Positions 47,087-55,512 of a stretch of 64,000 nt of DNA are shown here, in pieces. The stretch is taken from the NCBI RefSeq assembly GCF_002999135.1, contig NZ_CP027229.1:186001-250000 (forward strand), in the 5' to 3' direction. Source of the stretch: Capnocytophaga sp. oral taxon 878. GTDB taxonomy: Bacteria > Bacteroidota > Bacteroidia > Flavobacteriales > Flavobacteriaceae. Each line of letters opens with the position of its first letter. Position 1 is the first letter of the stretch. Below the pieces are notes generated by a model. That model saw only the letters and a list, made by a program, of their open reading frames with translations, made no database searches and was not told where the DNA came from. The position numbers and the translations under genes are program-made.

Positions 47087-47378
47087 TATTTTAAAACCAC
47101 CCAAACAGAAAAATTTTCTACTGAAGCTATCTTGGAGCTACCATAGAGGAACCTTGGAGCTTTACCGGAGGATTAGCATACTTTTTCTGAATTCTCAATA
47201 TCTACAAAACCTCTCAAAAACAGAAAATATTTCTTTTTTACTTCAAAATGGCAGAAAACTAATTAATTCTTGTTTCTCAACCACTCAAATTATAACACTT
47301 AGATTCTGGAAATGAGAGTATTGTGAAAATAAATAAAAAATATTAATAAAAAACGCTGGTTATTTCAAAATTAATTAC
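47087..47378. other. Gene-free region upstream of sucA
   Basis: Contains the second 126-bp direct repeat (47105-47230) and then AT-rich DNA; no gene seen. Confidence 0.6.
47105..47230 (+). repeat. 126-bp direct repeat, downstream copy
   Basis: Same order as 31285-31410: ACAGAAAAATTTTCT, 11-nt units (TGAAGCTATCT, TGGAGCTACCA, TAGAGGAACCT, TGGAGCTTTAC, CGGAGGATTAG), a degenerate stretch, and a final AAAAACAGAAAA block. The first ~60 bp are best conserved. Confidence 0.8.
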
Positions 47379-47387
47379 TACCTTTGC
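47379..47387 (+). promoter_or_regulatory. -7 box of the sucA promoter
   Basis: TACCTTTGC about 40 nt upstream of sucA; the expected upstream element reads TGG rather than TTG. Confidence 0.6.
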
Positions 47388-47425
47388 CTATCATTAATGA
47401 AAAAATAAACAAATAATAACTATCT

Positions 47426-50200
47426 ATGGATAAGTATTCTTTCTTGAATGCCGCAAGTACCGCTTTTTTTGGTGATTTGTACGATAAGTATCAGCAAAAC
47501 CCCGACGCTGTAGAACCTAGCTGGAGGGCTTTCTTTCAGGGCTTTGACTTTGCCCAAGAACAATACGGAATAACCGATGACGATACCACCCCAATAGTAG
47601 TTGAAAGGGTGGTTAATAACGATAATCCTGCTCTTTTAGATAAAGTTAAAAAAGAGTTTGCCGTACTCAATCTTATCAATGGTTATCGTACTTACGGACA
47701 CTTATTCGCTCAGATAAATCCACTGCGCCCTCGCGAACCCCATACTCCTACTTTAGAAATTGAAAAATATGGGCTATCTTCTGCCGACCTTAATACAGTA
47801 TTCGATGCAGCTGCCGAAATAGGTTTAAATCCTTCACCCCTAAGTAAAATAATTGAAACATTACAAGCTACGTATTGCAAATCAGTAGGAGTTCAATATC
47901 AGCACATCCAAAGTGAGGAAGAACGCGCTTGGATTACCCAACGATTACAACTAAACCACAATACTACTCCTTTTACAAAAGAACAAAAATTACAGATTCT
48001 TGAAAAATTAAACCAAGCTACCTCGTTTGAGAACTTTTTGCATACCAAGTATGTAGGGCAAAAACGCTTCTCTTTAGAAGGAAATGATAGTCTTATCCCA
48101 GGACTTGATTTTATGGTAGAAGCTGCCGCTCAGTACGGAGTTACACACTTAGTGCTTGGTATGGCACACCGCGGAAGGCTTAATGTACTTGCTAATATCT
48201 TCCATAAAAATCCCCAAGACATCTTTTCAGAGTTTGATGGTAAAGATTACGAAATGGATGATTGGTTCGATGGTGATGTGAAATATCACTTAGGTATTAC
48301 TACGCAACGTATCTCCCGCACGGGCAAAACTATAGATATGAACTTAGTGCCCAACCCATCACACCTTGAAGCCGTTAATGCTGTGGTAGCAGGTATTACT
48401 CGTGCTAAACAAGACCGTTACTGCCAAGATGATGCTCGTAAAGCATTGCCTATTATTATTCATGGTGATGCAGCAGCATCAGGACAAGGTATAGTATATG
48501 AAACTGTACAAATGTGTGGACTAAAAGGCTTTACCAATGCGGGTACCGTACATATAGTGATAAATAATCAAGTAGGCTTTACTGCCAATTTTTCCGATTC
48601 ACGTTCATCAGTATATTGTACCGATATAGCCAAGATTAATGATTCACCAGTGCTTCATGTTAATGCTGATGATGCCGAAGCTGTGGTACACACTTTCCTC
48701 TTTGCTCTTGATTACCGCCAAACATTTGGTAAAGATGTATATATTAATCTTTTTGGCTATCGTAAATATGGACATAATGAAGGCGATGAACCTCGATTCA
48801 CACAGCCGCTTTTGTACAAAATAATTGGTAATCATGATAATCCTAGCCATATCTATACTCAAAAACTGATAGGTGAGGGAGTTATCCAACAAGCGTATGT
48901 TACCGAGATAGAAAATGCCTATAAAGCAAAGCTAGATGCAGATCTTGAGGCTTCACGTCGTGAACCTTTAACCATACTTAAACCTTTTATGCAAACCGAA
49001 TGGGAAGGCTTTGAAATTGCATCTCCTGAACAAATGCTACAAAAGGTTAATACTTCTGTTAGTAAAGAAAAACTAATAGATCTAGCAACTGCACTTACCG
49101 AAATGCCTGAAGGTAAATCATTTATTAACAAGGTGAAAAAAGTAGTTGCCGATCGTAAAGAGGCTTTAGCTAACAATCATATCGACTGGGGTATGGCAGA
49201 ACTTTTAGCCTATGGTTCATTGCTTACTGAAGGTTTTGATGTACGTATTACAGGTGAAGATGTGCAACGTGGTACTTTCTCACATCGTCATGCTGTGCTC
49301 AAAACAGATGATACCGAAGAAGAAGTATGTTTCTTAAAAGAACTTAAAGCTAAACAACCTTCTACAGGTACTTTCCATATTTACAACTCACTATTGTCAG
49401 AGTATGGGGTGTTAGGTTATGAATATGGTTATGCTATGGCAAGTCCACGTACTCTTACTATTTGGGAAGCTCAATTTGGCGACTTCTCCAACGGTGCGCA
49501 AATAATGCTTGACCAGTATGTTTGTTGTGGTGAAGATAAGTGGAAAGTGCAAGATGGTTTAGTAATGTTACTACCTCACGGCTATGAAGGACAAGGAGCA
49601 GAACACTCATCAGCACGTGTAGAACGATATTTACAGTTATGTGCTGAAAATAATATGTACGTAACTAATTGTACTACCCCTGCTAACTTTTTCCACCTAT
49701 TGCGTCGCCAAATGAAAACTACTTTCCGCAAGCCTTTGGTAGTATTCACACCTAAAAGCTTGTTACGTCACCCTCAAGTAATTTCAAAAATAGAGGATTT
49801 GGCAGAAGGTTACTTCCAAGAAGTATTAGATGATCCTATTATTGAGGCTGGAAAAGTAAAACATGTAGTATTCTGTTCAGGACGTTATTATTATGATCTT
49901 TATGCTCAGCGTGAAAAATTGGGCAGAGATGATGTTGCTTTAGTACGTATTGAGCAGCTATTCCCTTTACCAGTTGAACGATTAAAAGAAGTAATTGCCA
50001 AATATACTAATGCTACCGATTTTATTTGGGCTCAAGAAGAACCTAAAAATATGGGAGCTTATGGCTATATGCTAATGAATTTTAACTTAGTGCCTTGGCG
50101 TTATGTGGGTACGCCTGCGTATGCAGCTCCTGCTTCAGGTAGTCATACCCGTGACCGTAAAAGACATAATGAAGCCATAGCAAGAGTTTTTGAAGAGTAA
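47426..50200 (+). CDS. sucA: 2-oxoglutarate dehydrogenase E1 component
   Basis: Thiamine-diphosphate enzyme of the TCA cycle that decarboxylates 2-oxoglutarate and transfers succinyl to the E2 lipoyl arm. The 924-residue protein begins with the E1o N-terminal segment (FLNAASTAFFGDLYDKYQQN), then FLHTKYVGQKRFSLEG, the substrate-side GMAHRGRLNVLANI, and the ThDP-binding motif from GDAAASGQGIVYE to INNQVGFT (near residues 350-390). The transketolase-like second half includes HGYEGQGAEHSSARVERYLQ and LLRRQMKTTFRKPLV. It is monocistronic by structure: own promoter and a terminator right after the stop. The partner sucB lies 1.7 kb downstream, behind two unrelated genes. Confidence 0.98.
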   Translation: MDKYSFLNAASTAFFGDLYDKYQQNPDAVEPSWRAFFQGFDFAQEQYGITDDDTTPIVVERVVNNDNPALLDKVKKEFAVLNLINGYRTYGHLFAQINPLRPREPHTPTLEIEKYGLSSADLNTVFDAAAEIGLNPSPLSKIIETLQATYCKSVGVQYQHIQSEEERAWITQRLQLNHNTTPFTKEQKLQILEKLNQATSFENFLHTKYVGQKRFSLEGNDSLIPGLDFMVEAAAQYGVTHLVLGMAHRGRLNVLANIFHKNPQDIFSEFDGKDYEMDDWFDGDVKYHLGITTQRISRTGKTIDMNLVPNPSHLEAVNAVVAGITRAKQDRYCQDDARKALPIIIHGDAAASGQGIVYETVQMCGLKGFTNAGTVHIVINNQVGFTANFSDSRSSVYCTDIAKINDSPVLHVNADDAEAVVHTFLFALDYRQTFGKDVYINLFGYRKYGHNEGDEPRFTQPLLYKIIGNHDNPSHIYTQKLIGEGVIQQAYVTEIENAYKAKLDADLEASRREPLTILKPFMQTEWEGFEIASPEQMLQKVNTSVSKEKLIDLATALTEMPEGKSFINKVKKVVADRKEALANNHIDWGMAELLAYGSLLTEGFDVRITGEDVQRGTFSHRHAVLKTDDTEEEVCFLKELKAKQPSTGTFHIYNSLLSEYGVLGYEYGYAMASPRTLTIWEAQFGDFSNGAQIMLDQYVCCGEDKWKVQDGLVMLLPHGYEGQGAEHSSARVERYLQLCAENNMYVTNCTTPANFFHLLRRQMKTTFRKPLVVFTPKSLLRHPQVISKIEDLAEGYFQEVLDDPIIEAGKVKHVVFCSGRYYYDLYAQREKLGRDDVALVRIEQLFPLPVERLKEVIAKYTNATDFIWAQEEPKNMGAYGYMLMNFNLVPWRYVGTPAYAAPASGSHTRDRKRHNEAIARVFEE

Positions 50201-50210
50201 GAATTTATAC

Positions 50211-50250
50211 ATACTTTGCCAAAGCCTATAACTTTGGCAAAGTATATTTA
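50211..50250 (+). terminator. Terminator after sucA
   Basis: 14-bp stem ATACTTTGCCAAAG / CTTTGGCAAAGTAT with a 7-nt loop, followed by a T-rich tract. The same stem core recurs at 53534 and 62912. Confidence 0.85.
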
Positions 50251-50277
50251 TTAATTAATATACTTATTTGTTATCTT

Positions 50278-50796
50278 ATGAAAAGAATTATTACATTAGT
50301 GTTGCTGATGTTTACTTACCTAGCTTCAGCGCAAACAGTAATTAAGTGTGCACCTTCAATCAACCTTAATGATAGACCTTTGTGGGTGGTGAACAACATA
50401 GTTCTTACCGATGAAAAAGTAAGTGAGATAGTGGAAAAAGCTCTTAAACCCGATGATGTTGAGAGCATAACAGTGTTAAAAGAAGCTGAAGCTACTGCTA
50501 TATATGGTAACAGTGCTCGAAACGGAGCAGTTATTATTACTTTGAAAAAAAATCAATCTAATAATGTCGCTGCTGAAAAAGAAAGCTTGTCAGTAACAGG
50601 AGCATCGTTAGCAGCACATCCTTTAGTAATAGTAGATGGTAAAGAAATACCTAATGCTGATGAAGCAGCTCAGTTTATGAAAAAACTGCTTCCTGAAAAT
50701 ATTCAAAGTGTTACTGTGTTGAAAGATCCTGCTGCTCTTGCTAAATATGGAGATAAAGGGAAGAATGGGGTACTTTTTATAAATCTGAAAAAATAA
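50278..50796 (+). CDS. Secreted protein made of two TonB-receptor plug-tip-like repeats
   Basis: A 172-residue protein with a signal peptide (1-18, ending ASA-Q) and two copies of a ~60-residue unit. Each unit ends in the motif that closes the SusC plug: VESITVLKEAEATAIYGNSA then NGAVIITLKK in the first, and IQSVTVLKDPAALAKYGDKG then NGVLFINLKK in the second. Both are preceded by a strand like PLWVVNNIV or PLVIVDGKEI, matching the PLYIVDG of receptors. No carboxypeptidase domain, TonB box or barrel is present, so it is not a truncated receptor with the usual layout. It lies between sucA and a DUF4299-like gene. The function is unknown. Confidence 0.8.
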   Translation: MKRIITLVLLMFTYLASAQTVIKCAPSINLNDRPLWVVNNIVLTDEKVSEIVEKALKPDDVESITVLKEAEATAIYGNSARNGAVIITLKKNQSNNVAAEKESLSVTGASLAAHPLVIVDGKEIPNADEAAQFMKKLLPENIQSVTVLKDPAALAKYGDKGKNGVLFINLKK

Positions 50797-50889
50797 TAGT
50801 TAAACATATATTATAAAAGAATATAGTCTCATGTTACTGTGATTTTGTAGTTTATGTTCTACACCTTCTATTAAAAAAGCTAATTAAAT

Positions 50890-51846
50890 ATGAGTCGAAC
50901 TTTTTACATTAAAAACACCCAAGCACCTGAGGAAATGTCCCCTCAGCAGTTGCTTGAGCTCCAACGTGAGGGTTTTACACAGTACAACATTGATGAAGAT
51001 GATGAGCATTACTCCCAAGTGATGCATAGCCCTATCAGTGAATGGGGGTGTATGATAATGGGACAAAAAGGCATTAGCGGTCGTGGTTTTGAAGTCTCTT
51101 ATGACTCCGAAACGCAAGAGTATGGAGTGCGTGTGTTCACCCCTAGCACCGAAAATGATTGGTTAGGAGCTATAGAATTCATTGGCAAAGTAGCTACAGC
51201 TTTGGCTACCAATGTAGTTGATGAAGAAGGTGAGACCTATGAACCCAATGCTATTACGTACGATTATAGACACGATATTAACTTTGGCGTCAGATGCTAT
51301 GAAGATAAAGAAGAAGGTGCTTATATTTTCAGTGTTTATCGCCCTATATGTTTATCTAAGCAAATGATAAACGAACTATTAGAAGCCGAAGATAAAGTAA
51401 AAGCATTTAGTCAGCTCGTAGAAAAACAACTATATGAACACCCCAATGTATATATTGCACACCAACAGTTTTTTAGTAACGACAAAGAGGAAGTGATGGG
51501 AGTTTATGCCCTTACACAAGGAGTACCTACTGTCTTGCCTTATGAATATCCACCTTTTGTAGATTTTACGCAAGTAAACCTCAGTCAGGACGACGTAAAA
51601 CTATGGCGAATCAGTTTAGTTGTCATCAATGGTGATGAAAACGACCCTAATGCTTATGAGGTACTTGATGAACTTGATTACAAAACTTTTTTAGAGCGTT
51701 TACCTCAAAATAAAATCCAAAAGCTTGATGGTCACTATATGTTTATAACACTTAACCGAAAAGAGCTTCAAGCTCTTTTAGAAAACAATAAGCAAGAAAG
51801 CAGAGGATTATTTGCAAAATTGAAAAATCTTCTCAGAACAGAATAA
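50890..51846 (+). CDS. DUF4299-like protein
   Basis: A 318-residue soluble protein without signal peptide or membrane segments. The opening (MSRTFYIKN) and the block GRGFEVSYDSETQEYGVRVF, with STENDWLGAIEFIGKVATAL, remind me of DUF4299 proteins, which occur in Firmicutes and some Capnocytophaga; the assignment is from memory and moderate. It is acidic overall, with a basic C-terminal tail (FAKLKNLLRTE). It is followed 38 bp later by sucB, with no terminator between, so it may be cotranscribed with sucB and tsaE. No function can be given. Confidence 0.6.
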   Translation: MSRTFYIKNTQAPEEMSPQQLLELQREGFTQYNIDEDDEHYSQVMHSPISEWGCMIMGQKGISGRGFEVSYDSETQEYGVRVFTPSTENDWLGAIEFIGKVATALATNVVDEEGETYEPNAITYDYRHDINFGVRCYEDKEEGAYIFSVYRPICLSKQMINELLEAEDKVKAFSQLVEKQLYEHPNVYIAHQQFFSNDKEEVMGVYALTQGVPTVLPYEYPPFVDFTQVNLSQDDVKLWRISLVVINGDENDPNAYEVLDELDYKTFLERLPQNKIQKLDGHYMFITLNRKELQALLENNKQESRGLFAKLKNLLRTE

Positions 51847-51884
51847 TTAATATCTATATACCTAAAAACTAAAAAATATACCTT

Positions 51885-53105
51885 ATGTTAGAAATGAAAG
51901 TTCCCTCACCAGGGGAATCAATAACCGAAGTAGAAATAGCCCGTTGGTTAGTAAAAACGGGTGATTATGTAACCAAAGATCAAGCTATAGCCGAAGTAGA
52001 TTCCGATAAGGCTACTCTTGAACTTCCTGCTGAAGCAGCAGGTATCATTACCCTACAAGCTGAAGAAGGAGAAGCTGTAAAGGTAGGACAAGTAGTATGT
52101 TTAATTGATACTAATGCGCAAGCTCCTGCTACTGCACCAGCGGTTAAACAAGAGGAAACTAAGCAAGAAGCTCCTACAACCAAAGTAGAAACTACTAAAG
52201 TAGAAGCTCCAGTAGTGCAAGCACCAACAGTGCAAACACCAAGTCCTGCAGCACGTAAAATATTAGCTGAGCGTGAAATCCCTACATCTGCAGTAAATGG
52301 AACAGGTAAAGCAGGGCGCATTACTAAAAACGATGCTTTAACAGCCTCTAAACCTTCAATGGGTACACCTGTAGGTAGTGTACGTCGCGAAGTGCGAACT
52401 AAGATGAGTATGTTACGTCGTAAAGTAGCAGAACGCTTGGTGAGTGCTAAGAATGAAACAGCTATGCTTACTACCTTTAATGAGGTAGATATGACTGCTA
52501 TCTTCCAGCTACGAGCTCAATACAAAGATGCTTTTAAAGAGCGTCATAATGTAGGCTTAGGCTTTATGTCATTCTTTACTTTGGCAGTAGTGCGTGCTTT
52601 GAAACTTTTCCCTGATGTTAATTCAATGATTGATGGGCAAGATAAAGTAACTTATGATTTCTGTGATATTTCAATAGCTGTATCAGGACCTAAAGGCTTA
52701 ATGGTGCCAGTAATACGCAATGCTGAAAATCTATCTTTCCGTGGAGTAGAAGCCGAAGTAAAACGCTTGGCTACCCGTGCCCGTGACGGACAAATAACGG
52801 TAGATGAAATGACTGGAGGTACTTTTACCATTACCAATGGAGGTGTATTTGGTTCTATGCTCTCTACTCCTATTATCAATCCACCGCAGTCAGGAATTTT
52901 AGGTATGCATAACATTGTAGATCGTGCTATAGTACGTGATGGACAAATAGTTATTGCCCCTGTGATGTATGTAGCCTTATCGTATGATCATCGTATTATA
53001 GATGGACGTGAGTCGGTAGGATTCTTGGTGGCAGTAAAAGAAGCATTGGAAAACCCTGTAGAACTCCTTATGAATGGTAATCCTGCTCAAGCCTTAGAAC
53101 TATAA
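51885..53105 (+). CDS. sucB: 2-oxoglutarate dehydrogenase E2 (dihydrolipoyl succinyltransferase)
   Basis: Core subunit of the 2-oxoglutarate dehydrogenase complex; transfers succinyl from its lipoyl arm to CoA. The 406-residue protein has one lipoyl domain (1-76) with lipoylated Lys42 in EVDSDKATLEL, an Ala/Pro/Thr/Val-rich linker, a peripheral subunit-binding domain (about 112-146, PSPAARKILAEREIPTSAV) and the catalytic acyltransferase domain (about 170-406) with the active-site SYDHRIIDGRESVGFL near the end. It is separated from sucA, but tsaE follows after 6 bp. Confidence 0.97.
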   Translation: MLEMKVPSPGESITEVEIARWLVKTGDYVTKDQAIAEVDSDKATLELPAEAAGIITLQAEEGEAVKVGQVVCLIDTNAQAPATAPAVKQEETKQEAPTTKVETTKVEAPVVQAPTVQTPSPAARKILAEREIPTSAVNGTGKAGRITKNDALTASKPSMGTPVGSVRREVRTKMSMLRRKVAERLVSAKNETAMLTTFNEVDMTAIFQLRAQYKDAFKERHNVGLGFMSFFTLAVVRALKLFPDVNSMIDGQDKVTYDFCDISIAVSGPKGLMVPVIRNAENLSFRGVEAEVKRLATRARDGQITVDEMTGGTFTITNGGVFGSMLSTPIINPPQSGILGMHNIVDRAIVRDGQIVIAPVMYVALSYDHRIIDGRESVGFLVAVKEALENPVELLMNGNPAQALEL

Positions 53106-53111
53106 GTTTAT

Positions 53112-53516
53112 ATGGAAATAACCTATCGATTGCCTGAAATAGCAACCGTTGCCGAGACAATCCTCCCTTATCTTACTCATAAAGTAGTGGTTTTTAAGGG
53201 AGGAATGGGCTTGGGAAAAACTACTCTTATCAAAGCTTTAGTGCGGGTTTTGGGTTCGGATGATACTGTGAGCAGTCCTACCTTTGGTTTGGTAAACCCT
53301 TATGAAGGTACCAATTGCCATATTTATCATTTTGATTTTTATCGCATTAAAAATGAGCAAGAAGCCTTTGATATAGGTTTTGAAGAATATCTTTACTCTG
53401 GCAATTGGTGTTTTATTGAGTGGGCAGAACGTGTAGCTAAGTACTTGCCCGACCAATATACTACACTTGAAATAGTATATATTGATGAAAATACTAGAAA
53501 GGTTGTAATTGATTAA
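53112..53516 (+). CDS. tsaE: tRNA threonylcarbamoyladenosine biosynthesis ATPase TsaE
   Basis: P-loop ATPase that, with TsaB and TsaD, installs t6A at position 37 of ANN-decoding tRNAs. The 134-residue protein has Walker A KGGMGLGKTTL (residues 29-39), the SSPTFGLVNPYEG switch, HFDFYRI and the conserved WCFIEWAERV near residue 98. It is almost contiguous with sucB and is closed by the hairpin at 53534. Confidence 0.96.
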   Translation: MEITYRLPEIATVAETILPYLTHKVVVFKGGMGLGKTTLIKALVRVLGSDDTVSSPTFGLVNPYEGTNCHIYHFDFYRIKNEQEAFDIGFEEYLYSGNWCFIEWAERVAKYLPDQYTTLEIVYIDENTRKVVID

Positions 53517-53533
53517 AAAAAGAATAAGAAATA

Positions 53534-53573
53534 AACTTTGCCATAAGTTTTGTACTTTGGCAAAGTTTTTTTA
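53534..53573 (+). terminator. Terminator after tsaE
   Basis: Stem AACTTTGCCA (53534-53543) and TGGCAAAGTT (53558-53567), followed by seven or more T. Same stem core as the sucA terminator. It ends only about 10 bp before the menC start. Confidence 0.85.
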
Positions 53574-53583
53574 TTGATAAATT

Positions 53584-54606
53584 ATGAAATATCTTCTTCA
53601 TTTTAAACGCCCCGCAGGTACTTCCAGAGGGGTGTTGACTTCTAAAGAAACTTATTTTTTAATTGCCGAAAATAATGGCAAAAAAGCTATAGGTGAGTGT
53701 AATCTCTTTCGAGGGTTGAGTGCTGATGATGTGCCTGAATACGAAGAAAAGTTACAATGGACAGCAGTACATATTCATTTGGGTGAAAGGGCATTGTTGC
53801 AAGAACTTACTAATTTTCCTTCAATACAATTTGGGGTGGAACAGCTTTTCCGCTCAGTTGCAGCTACTCAATGGTATGAACTCTTTCCTTCGGAGTTTAC
53901 ACAAGGTAAGGCTGCTATTCCTATTAATGGACTTATTTGGATGGGGACTCCTGCTTTTATGAAAGAACAAATACAAGAAAAGTTGGCACAAGGGTTCCGC
54001 TGTATTAAAATGAAGATTGGTGCTATTGATTTTGAAGAGGAATACAACTTGCTAAAAGCTTTGCGTAAAGAGTTTTCTGCTACTGATATTGAAATACGTG
54101 TAGATGCTAATGGAGCTTTTTCTGCAGAAAAAGCTCCTGAATATTTGGAACGATTGGCTGCCTTAGAGCTACACTCGATTGAGCAACCTATTAAAGCAGG
54201 ACAGTGGGAGGCTATGGCACAGCTGTGTGCTAATACTCCTTTGCCTATAGCGCTGGATGAGGAACTGATAGGTGTTTTTACTTTGGAGGCTAAAGAGCAG
54301 CTTATTAATGCTATAAAACCGCAATATATTATTTTAAAACCCTCGTTAATAGGAGGTTATAGGGGGAGTGAGCAGTGGATAGATATTGCTGAACGGCATC
54401 GTATTGGTTGGTGGGTAACTTCTGCTTTGGAGAGTAATATAGGACTTAATGCTATTGCCCAATGGACGTACACCCTTCATAACCCAATGCCTCAAGGCTT
54501 GGGTACAGGGGCTTTGTATACTAATAATATTCCTTTTCCGCTTTCGGTAGGTGGGGGACAGTTACATTTTAATCCTTCCGAGCCCGTAACATTTCCCTTT
54601 TCATAG
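53584..54606 (+). CDS. menC: o-Succinylbenzoate synthase
   Basis: Enolase-superfamily enzyme of menaquinone synthesis that dehydrates SHCHC to o-succinylbenzoate. The 340-residue protein shows the catalytic pair in KMK (142-144), metal ligands Asp174 (VDANGAF), Glu200 (SIEQP) and Asp225 (ALDEEL), and Lys252 (ILKPSLIGG), plus TSALESNIGLNAIAQW, which is characteristic of MenC. Related dipeptide epimerases share the fold, but the C-terminal ESNIGLNAIAQ and length favour MenC. Its last 38 bp overlap the end of the oppositely oriented mnmD. Confidence 0.92.
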   Translation: MKYLLHFKRPAGTSRGVLTSKETYFLIAENNGKKAIGECNLFRGLSADDVPEYEEKLQWTAVHIHLGERALLQELTNFPSIQFGVEQLFRSVAATQWYELFPSEFTQGKAAIPINGLIWMGTPAFMKEQIQEKLAQGFRCIKMKIGAIDFEEEYNLLKALRKEFSATDIEIRVDANGAFSAEKAPEYLERLAALELHSIEQPIKAGQWEAMAQLCANTPLPIALDEELIGVFTLEAKEQLINAIKPQYIILKPSLIGGYRGSEQWIDIAERHRIGWWVTSALESNIGLNAIAQWTYTLHNPMPQGLGTGALYTNNIPFPLSVGGGQLHFNPSEPVTFPFS

Positions 54607-55228
54607 GAGGTCCGGGAAGGCGTTCAACGGTGAAGCCACAGGCTTGCATTGCACGGCGTACACTTCCTTTAGCTGCATAAGTTACTAATATTCCGTTTTT
54701 TTTAAGGGCATTGTACATTCGTTTGAAAATGTCTTCTTCCCATAATTCGGGTTGTACTTGTGCTCCAAAGGCATCGAAATAGATGAGGTCAAACTGCTGT
54801 TTATCGGTAATTGTTTCAAAACGTTGTAGTCGTTTTTTGAAAGTGAAAGTAGGCGAGAGGGTGATGTTTTCGCCCCAAGGGCAAGTGTGTATTTGCTTGA
54901 AAACAGTGTGTAATAGAGGTGCGCTGAGCATTTCGGGATAATTCATCATAGAGGCTTGCTCCCATTGTAGGGGGTAAGCCTCTGTTGTTTCATAATGTAT
55001 GTTGAGCTGTAAGTTATTGTGTTGCTGATAGGTAACTAAGGCATTGAGCCCTGTGCCAAAGCCTATTTCGAGAATAGCAAGGGATTGAGAATGAAATAAT
55101 TGTAGTCCGTTATGGATAAAAACGTGTTGGGTTTCTTGCAGAGCGCCGTGTTTGGAGTGGTAAGTTTCATTTAGTTCGGGGAGGTAAAGGCTGGTGGAGC
55201 CATCGGAGGTTTTTATAAGTTCAATCAT
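54569..55228 (-). CDS. mnmD: tRNA 5-methylaminomethyl-2-thiouridine methyltransferase, MnmD-type
   Basis: SAM-dependent methyltransferase that completes mnm5(s2)U34 in certain tRNAs, equivalent to the methyltransferase half of MnmC without the FAD oxidase half. The 219-residue protein has the SAM motif LEIGFGTGLNAL (53-64) and the family motif IYFDAFGAQVQPELWEEDIF (about 148-167), then TYAAKGSVRRAMQACGF and a basic GPPMKREMLRARK end. Stand-alone MnmD proteins are usual in Bacteroidota. Tail-to-tail overlap of 38 bp with menC. Confidence 0.93.
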   Translation of the reverse strand: MIELIKTSDGSTSLYLPELNETYHSKHGALQETQHVFIHNGLQLFHSQSLAILEIGFGTGLNALVTYQQHNNLQLNIHYETTEAYPLQWEQASMMNYPEMLSAPLLHTVFKQIHTCPWGENITLSPTFTFKKRLQRFETITDKQQFDLIYFDAFGAQVQPELWEEDIFKRMYNALKKNGILVTYAAKGSVRRAMQACGFTVERLPGPPMKREMLRARKD

Positions 55229-55392
55229 ATTTGGGTAAAAGGGAAAATAACAAGAGGTAAAAGAGCTGTGTTGGGATGGTTACTTATTACCTCTTATTTG
55301 TTTATGTATATTGTAATTATTTAATTATTAATGTTTTATGAAATAGGGGAAAAGTTTTTTGTTTTTATGGGGCAAAGTTAAAAAATAATTCG

Positions 55393-55401
55393 TACCTTTG
55401 A
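55393..55401 (+). promoter_or_regulatory. Putative -7 promoter box far upstream of ilvE
   Basis: TACCTTTGA resembles the -7 element but has no TTG at the usual distance. If used, the ilvE leader would be more than 400 nt and would include an 11-nt array. Confidence 0.4.
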
Positions 55402-55466
55402 CGAAAATTTAATTAACAAAGTTAAGATTATCTTTAGTGATATGCTTAGCGGTACCTACTGAGCAA

Positions 55467-55512
55467 CTATCCTTCGTTTATAGTTCGTTTATCCTTCGTT
55501 ATTCGTTCGTTT
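55467..55512 (+). repeat. 11-nt-period tandem array, copy E
   Basis: Same series of units as copy D at 21740 (CCTTCGTTTAT, AGTTCGTTTAT, CCTTCGTTAT, TCGTTCGTT); the match covers about 44 bp and then stops abruptly on both sides. Confidence 0.85.
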
